DNA of 64,000 nt from Bog-473 sp963840435 (GCA_963840435.1 CAWIYY010000005.1:62001-126000); one strand, 5' to 3'. Positions 52,440 to 62,068 are shown, numbered from the stretch's first letter. Notes: generated by a model not told the origin, from the letters alone. Translations and numbers: made by a program.

Positions 52440-54641
52440 GTGCCGTTGAGCCCAGAGCACCTCGTCGACCGGGAGCGGAGCTCCCGCTTCCCTCGATCGA
52501 GCGTGCTCACCGCCCTGGCGCTGGCGGGAACGATCTGCCTGGGTCTTGCCTCGGTCGGTGGGACGACGCCGGCCTCGGCCACCGGCGACCCGGCTCCTCA
52601 AAGTCCGGCCTCCTCGAGCTCGGGCGGTCCGGCCCAGGCCTATCGGTGCGCCTTCAATCTCAATACCGACGCCTTCACGGGTGCCTTCGGCACGGCTTCG
52701 GCCATCGGGTGGTTGGGCGACCACAACAGCGTCATCACCTGCCTGGGCGGCACCTTCGTGGTCCAGGAGGGGCCCGGCGGATACTTCGTCAACTACGGCT
52801 TCGGCCTCTACAGCGGCCAGAAGATGACCTGGGATGACGCCGACGGTTACCTCCCCGCGCAGGTCACGTCGTTCGACTCGGGCGGAGCGAGGATCGCCAT
52901 CACCGAGTTCGCCGATCGGCTCGTTGTTGCCGGCCACCCCTACGTCGCCGTCTACAGCCGGGTTCACGTCTCGAACCCGACCTCCCACCCGATCACCGTC
53001 GATCCCCAAGCGTCGCCATCGCTCGTCGCACTCAATGCCGGCTCGGACACCGTCCAGCCAGGACGAGCGGTCGACCACGACTACGTCGTTGCATCTGATC
53101 GCTTCGGCGCGTCGTATCCCTGGCCGACGCCGCACGCTCTGGCCGCAGCCGGTGGCTTCGGCGCCCACTTCGACCACATGCGGACCTTCTGGGACAGGCA
53201 GCTCAGCGCGATCGCCCAGATCAGCCTGCCGAACCCCTCACTGGTCGACGCTTACAAGAGCGGCTTCATCACGACCCAGATTGCGCGGAGGGGCAACCAC
53301 CTCGACACAGGAGTTAACGGGTACGAGAGCGAATACAGCCACGACGTCGTCGGAATCCTGACGAACCTCTTCACCCAGGGCTCCTTCGCCGATGCGCACG
53401 CGCTGCTCACCGACACTCGTTCCGCCGTGGGCACCCAGTCAGCGAACTTATTACGTCGACGGGCGTGTGGACCTATCCCCTGCCCTGGGCCGTCTATCTC
53501 CTCAAGACGGGTGACACCGCCTTCGTGCGGCAGAACTTCTCCACGGCGGGCCCTGCCGGACCGGCAGGCCGAGCCCAGCATCGAGGACGCCGCCCACGCC
53601 ATCGCTGCCGATCGCACCGGACCGATGGGCACGATGGAGGCGACCCAGGACATCGACACCGAGGGCAGCTGGACCGTGGACGACTACGAGGCGCTGCTCG
53701 GCCTCGCTGCCTACCAGTACATCGCGTCGCGTCTCGGCGAGCGCTCAGAGGCGACCTGGGCCGGCCAGGAGTATGCGAGCCTTCTGGCCGCGACCAACAC
53801 CGTGCTGGCCGGGACCATCGCGCAGAACCACCTCGACTACCTGCCCTGCTCACTGATCCAGCCCAACTCGGCGAACCGGTGCAGCAACCCGATGGACGCC
53901 AACTGGACCTCACCCTTCGGCTTCGGGGCATGGGCTTGGGAAGCCGGCCTGTTGGGGGCGCCGGTCAGCGGCCCCGGTCTGACCATGATCGACGCCACCT
54001 ACGCCTACGGATTCGGACGCCTGCGAGGCCTGCTCCCCGCCGACACGACTGGTGGGTTCCCCGACGACTACTACTCCAGCGCCTACAACGCCGAGAACGG
54101 GATGGCCGGGCTGGCCGGTCAGAGCCATCGCGACCAGAGCATCCTCAACTACGAGTTCATGTTGGCCAACTCACAGAGCGGGCCCTTCTCCTGGTGGGAG
54201 AGCTCCACGGCGCCCGACCCCTCCTCGCCCTGGGTCGGACGGCACCCCGGGAGCGGGCAAGGTTCGTCACCGCACGCTTGGGGCATCGCCGGGGCCAACA
54301 TCGCATTGCTCGACTCGCTCGTGGCGCAGAATGTCTCGGGCGCCCTCGTCGTCGGCCGGGGGGTGCCACCGGCGTGGTTGACCTCAGGGCACCCGATCTC
54401 GGTGACCAACTTCCCCTCGAGCGGAGGTCGACGCCTCGGATTGACCATCGAAGGTTCGGGGAGGCGCGTCACTCTCGACATGCACGGCACTGCCTCCGGA
54501 CCCGTGCTCTTCGAGCTCCCGTCATTCGTGCACAACGTGGCCGCGACCACCAGCGGCACGGTGAACCAGTCGTCTGGGCTCGTCACGATTGCGCCGACCG
54601 TTCATTCCGTGACAGTGACACTCCGAACGCCACCGACCTGA
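52440..54641 (+). pseudogene. Secreted glycosidase-like protein with frameshifts in the middle
   Basis: A Sec signal peptide (VLTALALAGTICLGLASVGG) is followed by about 700 residues resembling exported (alpha/alpha)6-barrel sugar-active proteins: RCAFNLNTDAFTGAFGTASA, SGQKMTWDDADGYLPAQV, GPMGTMEATQDIDTEGSWTV and GFGAWAWEAGLLGAP. Around 53440-53560 the main frame turns to nonsense. Meanwhile the other frames read YYVDG and then VWTYPLPWAVYLLKTGDTAF, after which the original frame resumes at PSIEDAAHAIAADRTG. At least three indels that cancel out explain this. I cannot name a glycoside-hydrolase family with confidence. GTG 52440 is the furthest start. Confidence 0.7.
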
Positions 54642-54789
54642 CCAGGCGGGCATGCAGTCCCACCGCTCGGAACTCGAACCAGAGTGCCCGCAACACGGCG
54701 TCCCGGACCATCCACGTCGTCGTGTGCTGCAAGTTCGCCAGGCTTCCCGCTGCTGCGACGAGCTCGGACCTCACCCCGATCATTAGCCC

Positions 54790-54826
54790 TTGACATAACC
54801 CTATCTCGGGTTATATTAGGGGTTAT
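54790..54826 (+). promoter_or_regulatory. Promoter with GGGTTAT operator repeats
   Basis: TTGACA (54790-54795), a 16-base spacer, and TATATT (54812-54817) form a near-consensus primary-sigma promoter. Overlapping it are ATAACCC (54795-54801), GGGTTAT (54808-54814) and GGGTTAT (54820-54826), the first two forming an inverted repeat. A ribbon-helix-helix-like N-terminus in the product makes autoregulation likely. Confidence 0.7.
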
Positions 54827-54848
54827 AGTCCGATTGCAGGAGGACGCC

Positions 54849-55699
54849 GTGCCCAAGATCAACGTCTATCTCTCCGACGACCTGGCCGCAGCGGTCCGGG
54901 ACGCCGGCATCTCGGTCTCGCCCATCTGCCAGCAAGCCTTGGCCGAGGCGGTACGGGCGGTCCGGGCCTCCCGGGAGGCAAGTGGTGCCATGCGCAACCG
55001 CGAGTTCGACCCGCACCAGCAGCCCGAGGTCAGCTCGCACGTCAACCGGCACATGACACCGCGCCTGCGCCGGGTGATCCGGCACGCCCACGACCTCGTC
55101 GAAGCTCCCGACCCCGTCGGCACCGAACAGCTGCTCGTCGGCGTTCTCGACGAACCCGGCAATCTCGGTGTCCTGGTGCTCGAGTCACTGCACGTCGACC
55201 TGGCGGCCCTCCATGACGATGCCCAACGAGCCGGCGGGCGCTCCACACCCAGATCCGAATCCGACTCCGGCCCTGACAACCGGTCGGCGCACGCGCCCGC
55301 CCGGTACAGCCCACCCCGGCCGGCCAACGGCCTCCGCTGGCGGAGGAACTGCTCGAACGTCTCTCGTTCGCCGCCCGGCTCGTCATCGCATCCTCGTTGG
55401 ACGTGGCCACGGCGCTCGGTCACGAGTTCCTTGGCTGCGAGCATCTCGTCGCCGCACTGTGCGATGACGACGAGGGTTCGGCCGGTCCGCTCCTCCGCGA
55501 GCGCGGCGTCACGTCGGAAGCGATCCGCCAGGCCATCCCGGCGGCCTTGGCCGGCGCCGCACTCGGCCTCGCGCAGCCAGGTGATCTGACGGCGCAGTCG
55601 ACTGCACAGATGGCTGGAGAGTTGCTGACTGAGCGCCTCGACGGGATCGCCCAACGCCTCGATCAGTTCGACGACCGGCTGCGCGCCGGCGGGCTGTGA
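54849..55699 (+). pseudogene. Clp-N-repeat protein with RHH-like N-terminus, one frameshift
   Basis: GTG 54849 follows AGGAGGA. The first part, VPKINVYLSDDLAAAVRDAG then ISVSPICQQALAEAV, resembles ribbon-helix-helix regulators. Next is a Clp N-terminal motif (TPRLRRVIRHAHDLVEAP ... GTEQLLVGVLDEPGNLGVLV). The second motif is in another frame: LAEELLERLSFAARLVIASS, ATALGHEFLGCEHLVAALCD and GPLLRERGVTSEAIRQAI, ending at TGA 55697-55699. One indel near 55340 splits them. Such DNA-binding plus Clp-N proteins are known from actinobacteria; the Clp-N repeats may sense misfolded protein. The gene may be intact in the real genome. Confidence 0.8.
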
Positions 55700-55713
55700 T
55701 CGCTGCTGATGCC

Positions 55714-56655
55714 TCAGCCCAAGGACGTGCTGGCGGCGGACGGGTCGGCGGCGGTGGCTCGGGGCAGCGGCGGCACGGCGACGGTGGCGGCGACGCGGTA
55801 GGGCTCGAGGTCGATGCCCGGATAGCGCGCCGCCACCCCGGCCAGCGTCGCCTCGTCCCAGTAGGGATCGCCCGGACGCGGCCAGCCGAACAGGTCGCGC
55901 TGGCGCACCGTGCACTGCGGGATGAACTTGGCCCACCGGTCCGGCGCCGCCTTGGGCCAGGCCATCTTCCCGCCCCAGGTGGTGCCGCGCACCTGGAAGT
56001 CGACCAGGATGGAGAAGCGCGAACGACCGGGCGCGCCGAAGTCCGAGCCGCGGTGCAGGATGTCGGTCCGGTACACGAGGAGTGAGCCCGCCGGTCCGAC
56101 GCACCGCACCTCGCGGTCGGCCAGCTCTCCGAAGGGAAGGAACAACGGGGTGAAGGGGACGTCCTTGCCGTCGTCGTAGGGGACGATGACGGTGGGCGCG
56201 TCGGCCTCGGTGACGTCGGAGAGGTAGACGAACGTCGTGATCTGCTGGTAGCGGGTCTCGGGGCGGGGCACGACGAGGCTGTGGCTGCCGTAGTCGCGGT
56301 GCAGCGGTTGGTCGTAGTTGACGGCGCCGGCGTACTTGCCCCACAGCTCGATCTTGTAGAGGTGGAGGTCGGGCGTGCCGAGGTAGCGCTCGGCCGCATC
56401 GACGAGGTCGGGGTGCACGGCGAGGCGGTTGAGGTCCCACGAGCGGTACGGGAACTCGAGCACGCCGGCGAACTGGTTGCCGGCCAGCGCCCGGTGGGGC
56501 TCGGCCTCGGGGTCGGCGAAGTAGTCGTCGGGGCGCGGGAAGTGACGCCACAGCGCCTCTTGGGCCGCGGCCAGCTCGTCGGGTGCCAGGAATCCGGGCA
56601 GCAGCGAGAAGCCTCGGGTCCGCAGCTCGTCGAGGGTGGCGTCGGGGACCCGCAT
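55714..56655 (-). CDS. Phytanoyl-CoA dioxygenase family protein
   Basis: A 313-residue Fe(II)/2-oxoglutarate-dependent dioxygenase-like protein. Metal ligands are His-x-Asp in QPLHRDYGSHSLVVPRPETR and a distal His in LVYRTDILHRGSDFGAPGRS, followed by an Arg (RSRFSILVDF) that would bind 2-oxoglutarate. The N-terminus GFSLLPGFLAPDELAAAQEA is typical of the PhyH family. The substrate is unknown; family members hydroxylate lipids, ectoine or natural-product intermediates. It is divergent from a zinc alcohol dehydrogenase across a 103-base gap with direct repeats, so the two are probably regulated together. Codon third positions are almost all G or C. Confidence 0.9.
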   Translation of the reverse strand: MRVPDATLDELRTRGFSLLPGFLAPDELAAAQEALWRHFPRPDDYFADPEAEPHRALAGNQFAGVLEFPYRSWDLNRLAVHPDLVDAAERYLGTPDLHLYKIELWGKYAGAVNYDQPLHRDYGSHSLVVPRPETRYQQITTFVYLSDVTEADAPTVIVPYDDGKDVPFTPLFLPFGELADREVRCVGPAGSLLVYRTDILHRGSDFGAPGRSRFSILVDFQVRGTTWGGKMAWPKAAPDRWAKFIPQCTVRQRDLFGWPRPGDPYWDEATLAGVAARYPGIDLEPYRVAATVAVPPLPRATAADPSAASTSLG

Positions 56656-56668
56656 CGTTGCGCACTGT

Positions 56669-56729
56669 ATTCCGGTGACGCCGTGTCGCGCCGCCGGCGC
56701 GTGAGCGATTCCGGTGGCGCCGTGTCGCG
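56669..56729. promoter_or_regulatory. Two 22-base direct repeats in a divergent promoter region
   Basis: ATTCCGGTGACGCCGTGTCGCG is spread over 56669-56690 and returns at 56708-56729 with one change (GTGGC for GTGAC), a 39-base period. Each is followed by a GCCGGCGC core. They lie between the start codons of the PhyH-like and ADH genes and are likely regulator sites. Confidence 0.6.
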
Positions 56730-56758
56730 GTAGAGCGCCGGCGCCCTACGCTCCCCGC

Positions 56759-57943
56759 ATGCGCGCCGTCGTGTTCGATTTTGCCGATCCCTCGTTCCCC
56801 GCCTCGCTCACCGAGCTGCCCGAGCCCACCCTGCCCGGGCCGTCGTGGGCCCGGGTCGAGGTGCTGACCGGCGGCATCTGCGGGAGCGACCTCCATCTCT
56901 TCGCCCACAACACCGGGCCGTCGCCCACCCTGATGAACCTCGGCACGTTCCCCTTCGTCCTCGGGCACGAGACGGCGGGACGGGTCGTCGAGGCCGGACC
57001 GGAGTGCGCGGTGGCGGTCGGGACCCGAGTGGTGCTCGATCCGTGCATCCCCTGCGTGCCCCGCGGCATCACACCGCCGTGCGCCAACTGCGCCCGCGGC
57101 TGGACGTCGTCCTGCCTGAACCTCGACAGCGGCATCGTGAGCTCGGGCCGTTCGCTCGGCTACACGTGGGAGCTCGGCGGGGGCTGGGCCGACCAGGTGC
57201 TGGCCCACTCCTCCATGATCCATCCGCTGCCCGATGCCGTGCCCGACCGGGCCGGTTCGCTCTACGAGCCCGTGTCCATCGCCTGCCACGGCCTGTTGCG
57301 GGCGGCGCCGGCCGACGGCGACCCCGTGCTGATCGTGGGGGCGGGCATCATCGGGCTGGCCGCGCTGGCCGCCGTCAAGGGGCTCTTCCCGAGCTGTGCG
57401 GTCACGGTGCTGGCTCGGCACGCGCATCAAGCGGACGCCGCCGCGGCGTGCGGGGCCGACCACGTGGTGCTCGACGACCCCGTCTCGTGGTCGCACTGGG
57501 AACAGCTGAGCGAGCTCTCGGGGTCGCGGGTGGTCGGGCGCAAGCAGCACCAGATGCTGATGGGCGGCTTCCCCTACGTGGTGGAGGCGGTCGGCGCCCC
57601 GCAGTCGGTGACCGAGTCGCTGCGCGCCGTGGCCCACCGGGGCACGGTCCTGTTGCTGGGGGCGGCGGGGACCAGCGAGGTCGACCTGACGCCCATCTGG
57701 TACAAGGAGGCCGCCCTGATCGGGTCGATCGACCACACGGTCGACGCCGGCTCGGCGCCGGGCCTGGCCGGCGGGGCCGGGCGCCACTCGGTCGACCGGG
57801 CGCTCGACGTGCTCTCGGCGGGGCTGCTGCCCGACTCGGTGGTGGTGACCCACGAGTTCGGGCTCGAGGAGTATCGAGAAGCGGTCGAGACGGCCATCGA
57901 CCGCACGACGTCGCACGCCATCAAGGTGGTCTTCCGGCCCTGA
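56759..57943 (+). CDS. Zinc-type alcohol dehydrogenase
   Basis: A 394-residue medium-chain dehydrogenase. Catalytic zinc ligands are Cys41 (GGICGSDLHLF) and His70-Glu71 (VLGHETAGRV). A cysteine-rich structural lobe runs from 96 to 119 (DPCIPCVPRGITPPCANCAR ... SC), with an insertion relative to the compact lobe of the ADH at 9770. The Rossmann motif is LIVGAGIIGLAALAAVKGLF. The C-terminal part has a longer cofactor domain with GRKQHQMLMGGFPYVVEAVG. ATG 56759 is the most sensible start. It is divergent from the PhyH-like dioxygenase; oxidation of a hydroxyl made by that dioxygenase is an attractive but unproven idea. Confidence 0.92.
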   Translation: MRAVVFDFADPSFPASLTELPEPTLPGPSWARVEVLTGGICGSDLHLFAHNTGPSPTLMNLGTFPFVLGHETAGRVVEAGPECAVAVGTRVVLDPCIPCVPRGITPPCANCARGWTSSCLNLDSGIVSSGRSLGYTWELGGGWADQVLAHSSMIHPLPDAVPDRAGSLYEPVSIACHGLLRAAPADGDPVLIVGAGIIGLAALAAVKGLFPSCAVTVLARHAHQADAAAACGADHVVLDDPVSWSHWEQLSELSGSRVVGRKQHQMLMGGFPYVVEAVGAPQSVTESLRAVAHRGTVLLLGAAGTSEVDLTPIWYKEAALIGSIDHTVDAGSAPGLAGGAGRHSVDRALDVLSAGLLPDSVVVTHEFGLEEYREAVETAIDRTTSHAIKVVFRP

Positions 57944-58067
57944 GTCGTCTGTCCCTGCATGACGGCACGGCAGTCTCTGTGGAGTCGCCCTGGAAGAATG
58001 CCGCGCGGTGAAGAGTCGCTCGTGCGCCACCTTCACCGTGGCCGGGAGGCTTCGTACGATCGTCTGC

Positions 58068-58539
58068 ATGGGACATGCAACCAAGCCCGCACCACGGTCA
58101 CGGCAGCCGATGGGCGGCCTCGGCCTGAGTCTCGGCCTCAGCCTCCTCGGGCTGCCGCCATCGGGTGGCCGGACCGGGAACGGCCAGCGCCGGGACCCCC
58201 GTCCCGCCCACCGTCACGGTGCACCCGAACAACGTTATGGTGAACACCGACACCGACGTGGTCGGCCGGCACTTCGACGCGGGCCAGACCCTCACCCTGG
58301 TCGAGTGCGGCAAGACGAGCTGGATCGCCCCGAAGAACCCGTGCGACACCGACAACACGGTCACCGTGACGACCAACGGCAAGGGCGGGTTCAAGACCGA
58401 GATGAAGGTCGAGGCCTGCCCGGGCAAGGCCCACCAGCCGCCCGGCCTCGCGCAGACGTGCTACATCGGTGTGGAGAAGCTCGGCCTCGACAATGGCTCG
58501 CTGCAGCCGTTCGCCCGCATCGTCGTCACCTTTCCCTGA
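58068..58539 (+). pseudogene. Small exported protein with frameshift after the signal peptide
   Basis: ATG 58068 starts a signal-peptide-like sequence (MGHATKPAPRSRQPMGGLGL, SLGLSLLGLP). The mature protein continues in another frame as VAGPGTASAGTPVPPTVTVH, NTDTDVVGRHFDAGQTLTLV and ECGKTSWIAPKNPCDTDNTV, ending with Cys-containing ACPGKAHQPPGLAQTCYIG. This looks like the small neocarzinostatin-like or Ig-like secreted domains of actinobacteria with two disulfide pairs, but the assignment is tentative. The break falls in a GGGTGG run near 58155-58165. Probably one intact secreted protein of about 155 residues in the real genome. Confidence 0.65.
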
Positions 58540-58579
58540 CACGTCGGTGACCCGGGATGCCGGGCCACGCCGGGCGAAC

Positions 58580-59190
58580 CTATCGCCGCCCGGCGCGGGC
58601 CGATCCGTCCCACTCGGCCAGCGGGGCGCAGTGCCAGCGCCACCGACGCTGGTCCTCTCGACCCGGGAGCGACACCCGACCGTTGGCCCAGAGCAACACC
58701 TGCCACGGATCGTCGCCCGCACGCGAGTGGGTGCCACGGGAAGAGCCGGGCCAGGATGCTCGATGCCAGCCCCGCGTCTTCCCCGAAGTCCCGCCCCAAC
58801 CCCGAGCGCGGCGTCGCGCCCGTGCACCAGCATCTCGTCACAGCCCATGGCGGCGAAGCCCGAGGGGTCGGGCGAGCCGAAGGGATGGAAGCCCCGCAGT
58901 GACGGCGGTGCGGCGTCGACCGCGGCGGCCAACACCTGGGCCCCCGCGAGCAGGCTGGCCAGTTGACGCTGGTTGCCGGTGTCGTCGAGAATCTTCACCT
59001 CGAACGAAGCGTTCTCGGGCCCGCTCCACAGGTCGACCGAGTACCACACCGTCGCCTGCGAGGCGTGGCCGACCACGCTGGCGACGGTGAAGTCGAGGTT
59101 CGGGACCGGTGCGCTCCAGTCCGCACCGAGCGCAGGCTCGAGCGTCTGTCGGCACAGCTCGGCGGCCGCCCGCACATCGTCACCGGTCAC
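58580..59190 (-). pseudogene. TIGR03086-like / maleylpyruvate-isomerase-type protein with two frameshifts
   Basis: Segment one (frame from 59190): MTGDDVRAAAELCRQTLEPA, DFTVASVVGHASQATVWYSV and GFAAMGCDEMLVHGRDAALG, with the family-typical His residues in VVGHA and LVHGRD. Segment two, in another frame, is RDFGEDAGLASSILARLFPW. Segment three, in the third frame, is ADDPWQVLLWANGRVSLPGR then DQRRWRWHCAPLAEWDGSAR, ending at TAG 58580-58582. All three parts are in the order expected of the mycothiol-dependent MDMPI-like DinB superfamily. Two indels in one short gene point to sequence error or recent decay. Confidence 0.75.
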
Positions 59191-59644
59191 GCGGCCACAT
59201 TAAGGCAAACGCTGCTTGAGCAGAGTTGGGCCCACGTTGTGCGATGCAGTACCTAAGTCACTAGTCGCACCGGGGGCTGCCGAGCAGACTGACGCGAACA
59301 GGTGCCTTCCCCCGGCACGCGGCATGCGGCCCTCCCCCGGGCGCGCTGTCCCCGACCGGGTCGCGGGCTCGGAAGGGAAAGGACATGCGTACGTGGTTGT
59401 AGGGATTCCGGGTGCCGCAGCGTCGACCTTCGCAGCGTCCTCCTTCGCAGTGTCCACCGCGCCGCGACCGGCCAGACCTGGTCCCGGCGGCCCTCGTCCC
59501 GCCGACCGGCGGACTTCGTTGGACCATCGTTGTCGATCGGCACCGACACAAATGGTCCTTTCGGCCCAGCAAGGCGAACACACGGGTGGCGTTTTCCTCA
59601 TGATGGAACCGGGTAGCACCCCGAAGAACCAGCAGGAGGAGCAA

Positions 59645-60121
59645 GTGAACGACTGCGCCACGCTCTATCTGTGCCGGCAGGGCACGCGCTGGGTCGTCAT
59701 CCTCGAGTCGCCCCGCGTCCGCAGCGCATTGCGCCTCCGTCACGCCGGGCACGACTCCTTCGACGCCCGCTTCGAGCTCCTGTCCAAGGCCCGGCGGGCC
59801 TGTCCCGACGCCTCCATCCTCAGCGCGGACGGCGCGCTGGAGGACGCCGACTACGAATGGCGGCTCGAGGTGCGCGCCCTGCAGCCCCATTTCGGCGACC
59901 TCGGCGTGGCCCTGCACCAGATGCTCTCGCCCCAACCAAAGGGCCACATGCGCCGCCTCAGCGGCAAGACGGAGCGCCGGCATTGCCTGCGCGGCCGCCG
60001 CTCCGTGGTGGTGTGCCGCCCGCGCTACGTTCTGAGCGGCGCTCCCGCTCAGCTCCCGGGACCTCGGGGCGCCGATCCCTTGACGCTGGTGCGGTACATC
60101 TCGCGACGCACGCCCGAGTAG
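59645..60121 (+). CDS. Hypothetical basic protein
   Basis: GTG 59645 follows AGGAGGAG and encodes 158 residues: VNDCATLYLCRQGTRWVVIL, DSFDARFELLSKARRACPDA and EWRLEVRALQPHFGDLGVAL. The first 130 residues look like a genuine small alpha/beta protein. The last 25 are antisense to the TauD-like gene, which overlaps by 73 bases, so the true stop may lie earlier if an indel is present. No family recognised. Confidence 0.5.
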   Translation: MNDCATLYLCRQGTRWVVILESPRVRSALRLRHAGHDSFDARFELLSKARRACPDASILSADGALEDADYEWRLEVRALQPHFGDLGVALHQMLSPQPKGHMRRLSGKTERRHCLRGRRSVVVCRPRYVLSGAPAQLPGPRGADPLTLVRYISRRTPE

Positions 60122-60921
60122 TCGTTCAGCGCGTTGTGCATGGTGCAGCGGTTGTCCCAGATGGTGAGCATGCGCACCGACCAGCGCAGGCGGCAGGTGA
60201 AGTTCTCGTTGACGCTCCAGCGGAAGAGGTGGTCGAGCAGCGGCTGCGACTCCTCCTTCGTCCAGCCCGAGAAGCGCACGGTGTAGATCGGGTTCACGAA
60301 GAGCGCCCGCCGCCCGGTCACCGGGTGGGTGGCCACCACCGGATGGACGTGCTCGGCGTAGGCCTCCTCGGACGGCGCGATGGCCATGGACGTCAGGTCC
60401 AACACCTGGTCGAGCAGCCCGCCGGTGCCGTAGGCCAGGCCGGCGGAGTGGACGGCCTGCAGCCCACCGAGCGTGGCCCGCAGGCCCGCTGAGAGCGTCT
60501 CGTAGGCCAGGTACTGGTTCGACCACAGCGTGTCGCCGCCGTAGGGCGGGACGTCCCAGGCGTGCAGCAGCGTGTAGGCCGGGGGCGCGGGCAGGTAGCT
60601 CAGGTCGCTGTGCCAGGCGTTGGCGAAGTTCAGGACGTCGGTCGGCTCCTTGATCACCCGGATCACGTAGGGCCGGTCCGCCAGCGGGTCGACGAAGGGC
60701 GTGACGTCGCGCCCGCCCAGCAGGTCGGTCACCCGCTCGAGCCCGTCGAGGTCGAGTCGCTGGTCGGGCAGGAACACCACCAGGTGGTCGGCCAGGGCCC
60801 GGCGCAGGCCCTCGAGCTGGGCCGGGTCCGACACCGAGGCCAGGTCGAGCCCGGTCACCGTGGCCCCGAGGGCGCCGGCGATCGGCTCCACGGTCAGGCG
60901 CGGCGAGCCGATCGTCGTCAT
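60049..60921 (-). CDS. TauD/TfdA-family dioxygenase
   Basis: A 290-residue Fe(II)/2-oxoglutarate dioxygenase. The His-x-Asp motif is in NAWHSDLSYLPAPPAYTLLH, the distal His in LTIWDNRCTMHNALNDYSGV, and the 2-oxoglutarate Arg follows in RREMYRTSV. The N-terminal LTVEPIAGALGATVTGLDLA is typical of the taurine/alpha-ketoglutarate dioxygenase group, which act on sulfonates, 2,4-D-like ethers and other acids. ATG 60921 lies 16 bases after the stop of the amidohydrolase gene, so the two form an operon. The substrate is unknown; the pair suggests degradation of an ether- or amide-type compound. Confidence 0.93.
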   Translation of the reverse strand: MTTIGSPRLTVEPIAGALGATVTGLDLASVSDPAQLEGLRRALADHLVVFLPDQRLDLDGLERVTDLLGGRDVTPFVDPLADRPYVIRVIKEPTDVLNFANAWHSDLSYLPAPPAYTLLHAWDVPPYGGDTLWSNQYLAYETLSAGLRATLGGLQAVHSAGLAYGTGGLLDQVLDLTSMAIAPSEEAYAEHVHPVVATHPVTGRRALFVNPIYTVRFSGWTKEESQPLLDHLFRWSVNENFTCRLRWSVRMLTIWDNRCTMHNALNDYSGVRREMYRTSVKGSAPRGPGS

Positions 60922-60937
60922 GGCGCGGCGTGTGCGC

Positions 60938-62068
60938 TCAGGCCAGGCCGAGCATCTCGGCCCCGTTGCGCCAGAAGAAGCGTTCCTGCGTCGCCTGGTC
61001 GAAGCCGCCCACCGCCTCCCCGAAGGCCTCGAAGGGCCGCTTGCCGCCCTCGGGGTGCGGGTAGTCGGTCGAGAACATGAAGAGCTCGGGCCCGCACTGC
61101 TCCACCAGCCACGCCGTGTCCTCGAAGGGGAAGGGCGTGAAGCGCACCTGGCGGCGCAGGTAGTCCGAGGGCAGGAGCGACAGCTCGCCCAGCGCGGGCT
61201 CGAACTTGTGGAAGGAGCGGAAGGCGTGGTCGACGTTGCGCAGGAGGCCGGGGACCCAACTCGCGCCGAGCTCAATGGCGCCGCCGCGCAGCAACGGGTG
61301 ACGCTCGAAGACCCCGTCGAGCACCAGGCAGGCCAAGAAACGCTCGGGCGAGTGATGCAGGACCGGGAAGTCCTTCGAGCGCAGGTTCTCGCCCCCGCCC
61401 AGCCAGTCCTTGGGCCGGGGCCGGCCGTTGTTGTGGAAGGCCTTGGGCAGGAGCTTGCCCCCGCCCACGTGGAGCACGAAGGGCACGCCCGCCTCGGCCA
61501 GGCGGGCCCAGACCGGCTCGAGGTCGACGTGGGTGGGCGAGAAGGAGCCGGGCGCGTCCGAGGGCACCCACAGGGCGGCCACGCCGCTGTCCAGCGCGGC
61601 CTCGAGGGTGTCGACGGCGCGTTCGGGACTGTTGAGCGGAAGGTAGCCGACGGCCTTGAGCCGGGGGTCGGCGGCGCAGAACGACGTCATGGCCCGGTTG
61701 AGCGCCTCGGCCCCGCCGTAGAGGACGTCGAGGTCCTTGCTGAAGGCGAAGTGCCCGGTGGAGAAGGTGGGGAACACCAGCTGGGCCGCAATCCCGAGGG
61801 CGTCGAGCACCCGGGAGCGCACGTCGCTGTCGAGGGCGCCCGGGGCCATCCAGCCCTTGGGACCCGCGATGACCTCGGGGCCGATGTCGGCCTCGCGCTG
61901 CGAGGCCCAGAGCTCGGGCAGGCTGGCCATCAGCTTGGCCGCCCCGGCGCCCGCTCCCTCCAGGCCGAAGGGCGCCAGGCGCTGGCGGAGGGATTCGTCG
62001 GCGAACGCGCCGAGCCACTCCGGCGTCTCCATAAGGTGGCTGTCGGCGTCGAAGATCGCGGTGCTCAT
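60938..62068 (-). CDS. Amidohydrolase family protein (Amidohydro_2 type)
   Basis: A 376-residue metal-dependent TIM-barrel hydrolase. Metal-site segments are IFDADSHLMETPEWLGAF at the N-terminus, VPFVLHVGGGKLL in the middle and MFSTDYPHPEGGKRPFEAF near the end. It is only distantly similar to the amidohydrolase at 22392 but of the same ACMSD-like group. ATG 62068 is preceded by a run of G (GGGGGGCCC). It is the first gene of an operon with the TauD-like dioxygenase and is divergent from the HtrA-like protease gene. Confidence 0.92.
   Translation of the reverse strand: MSTAIFDADSHLMETPEWLGAFADESLRQRLAPFGLEGAGAGAAKLMASLPELWASQREADIGPEVIAGPKGWMAPGALDSDVRSRVLDALGIAAQLVFPTFSTGHFAFSKDLDVLYGGAEALNRAMTSFCAADPRLKAVGYLPLNSPERAVDTLEAALDSGVAALWVPSDAPGSFSPTHVDLEPVWARLAEAGVPFVLHVGGGKLLPKAFHNNGRPRPKDWLGGGENLRSKDFPVLHHSPERFLACLVLDGVFERHPLLRGGAIELGASWVPGLLRNVDHAFRSFHKFEPALGELSLLPSDYLRRQVRFTPFPFEDTAWLVEQCGPELFMFSTDYPHPEGGKRPFEAFGEAVGGFDQATQERFFWRNGAEMLGLA

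Noticed and set aside
54866..58084. 1072-codon minus-strand open frame
   Set aside because: Spans three better-supported genes on both strands; no domain in its translation.
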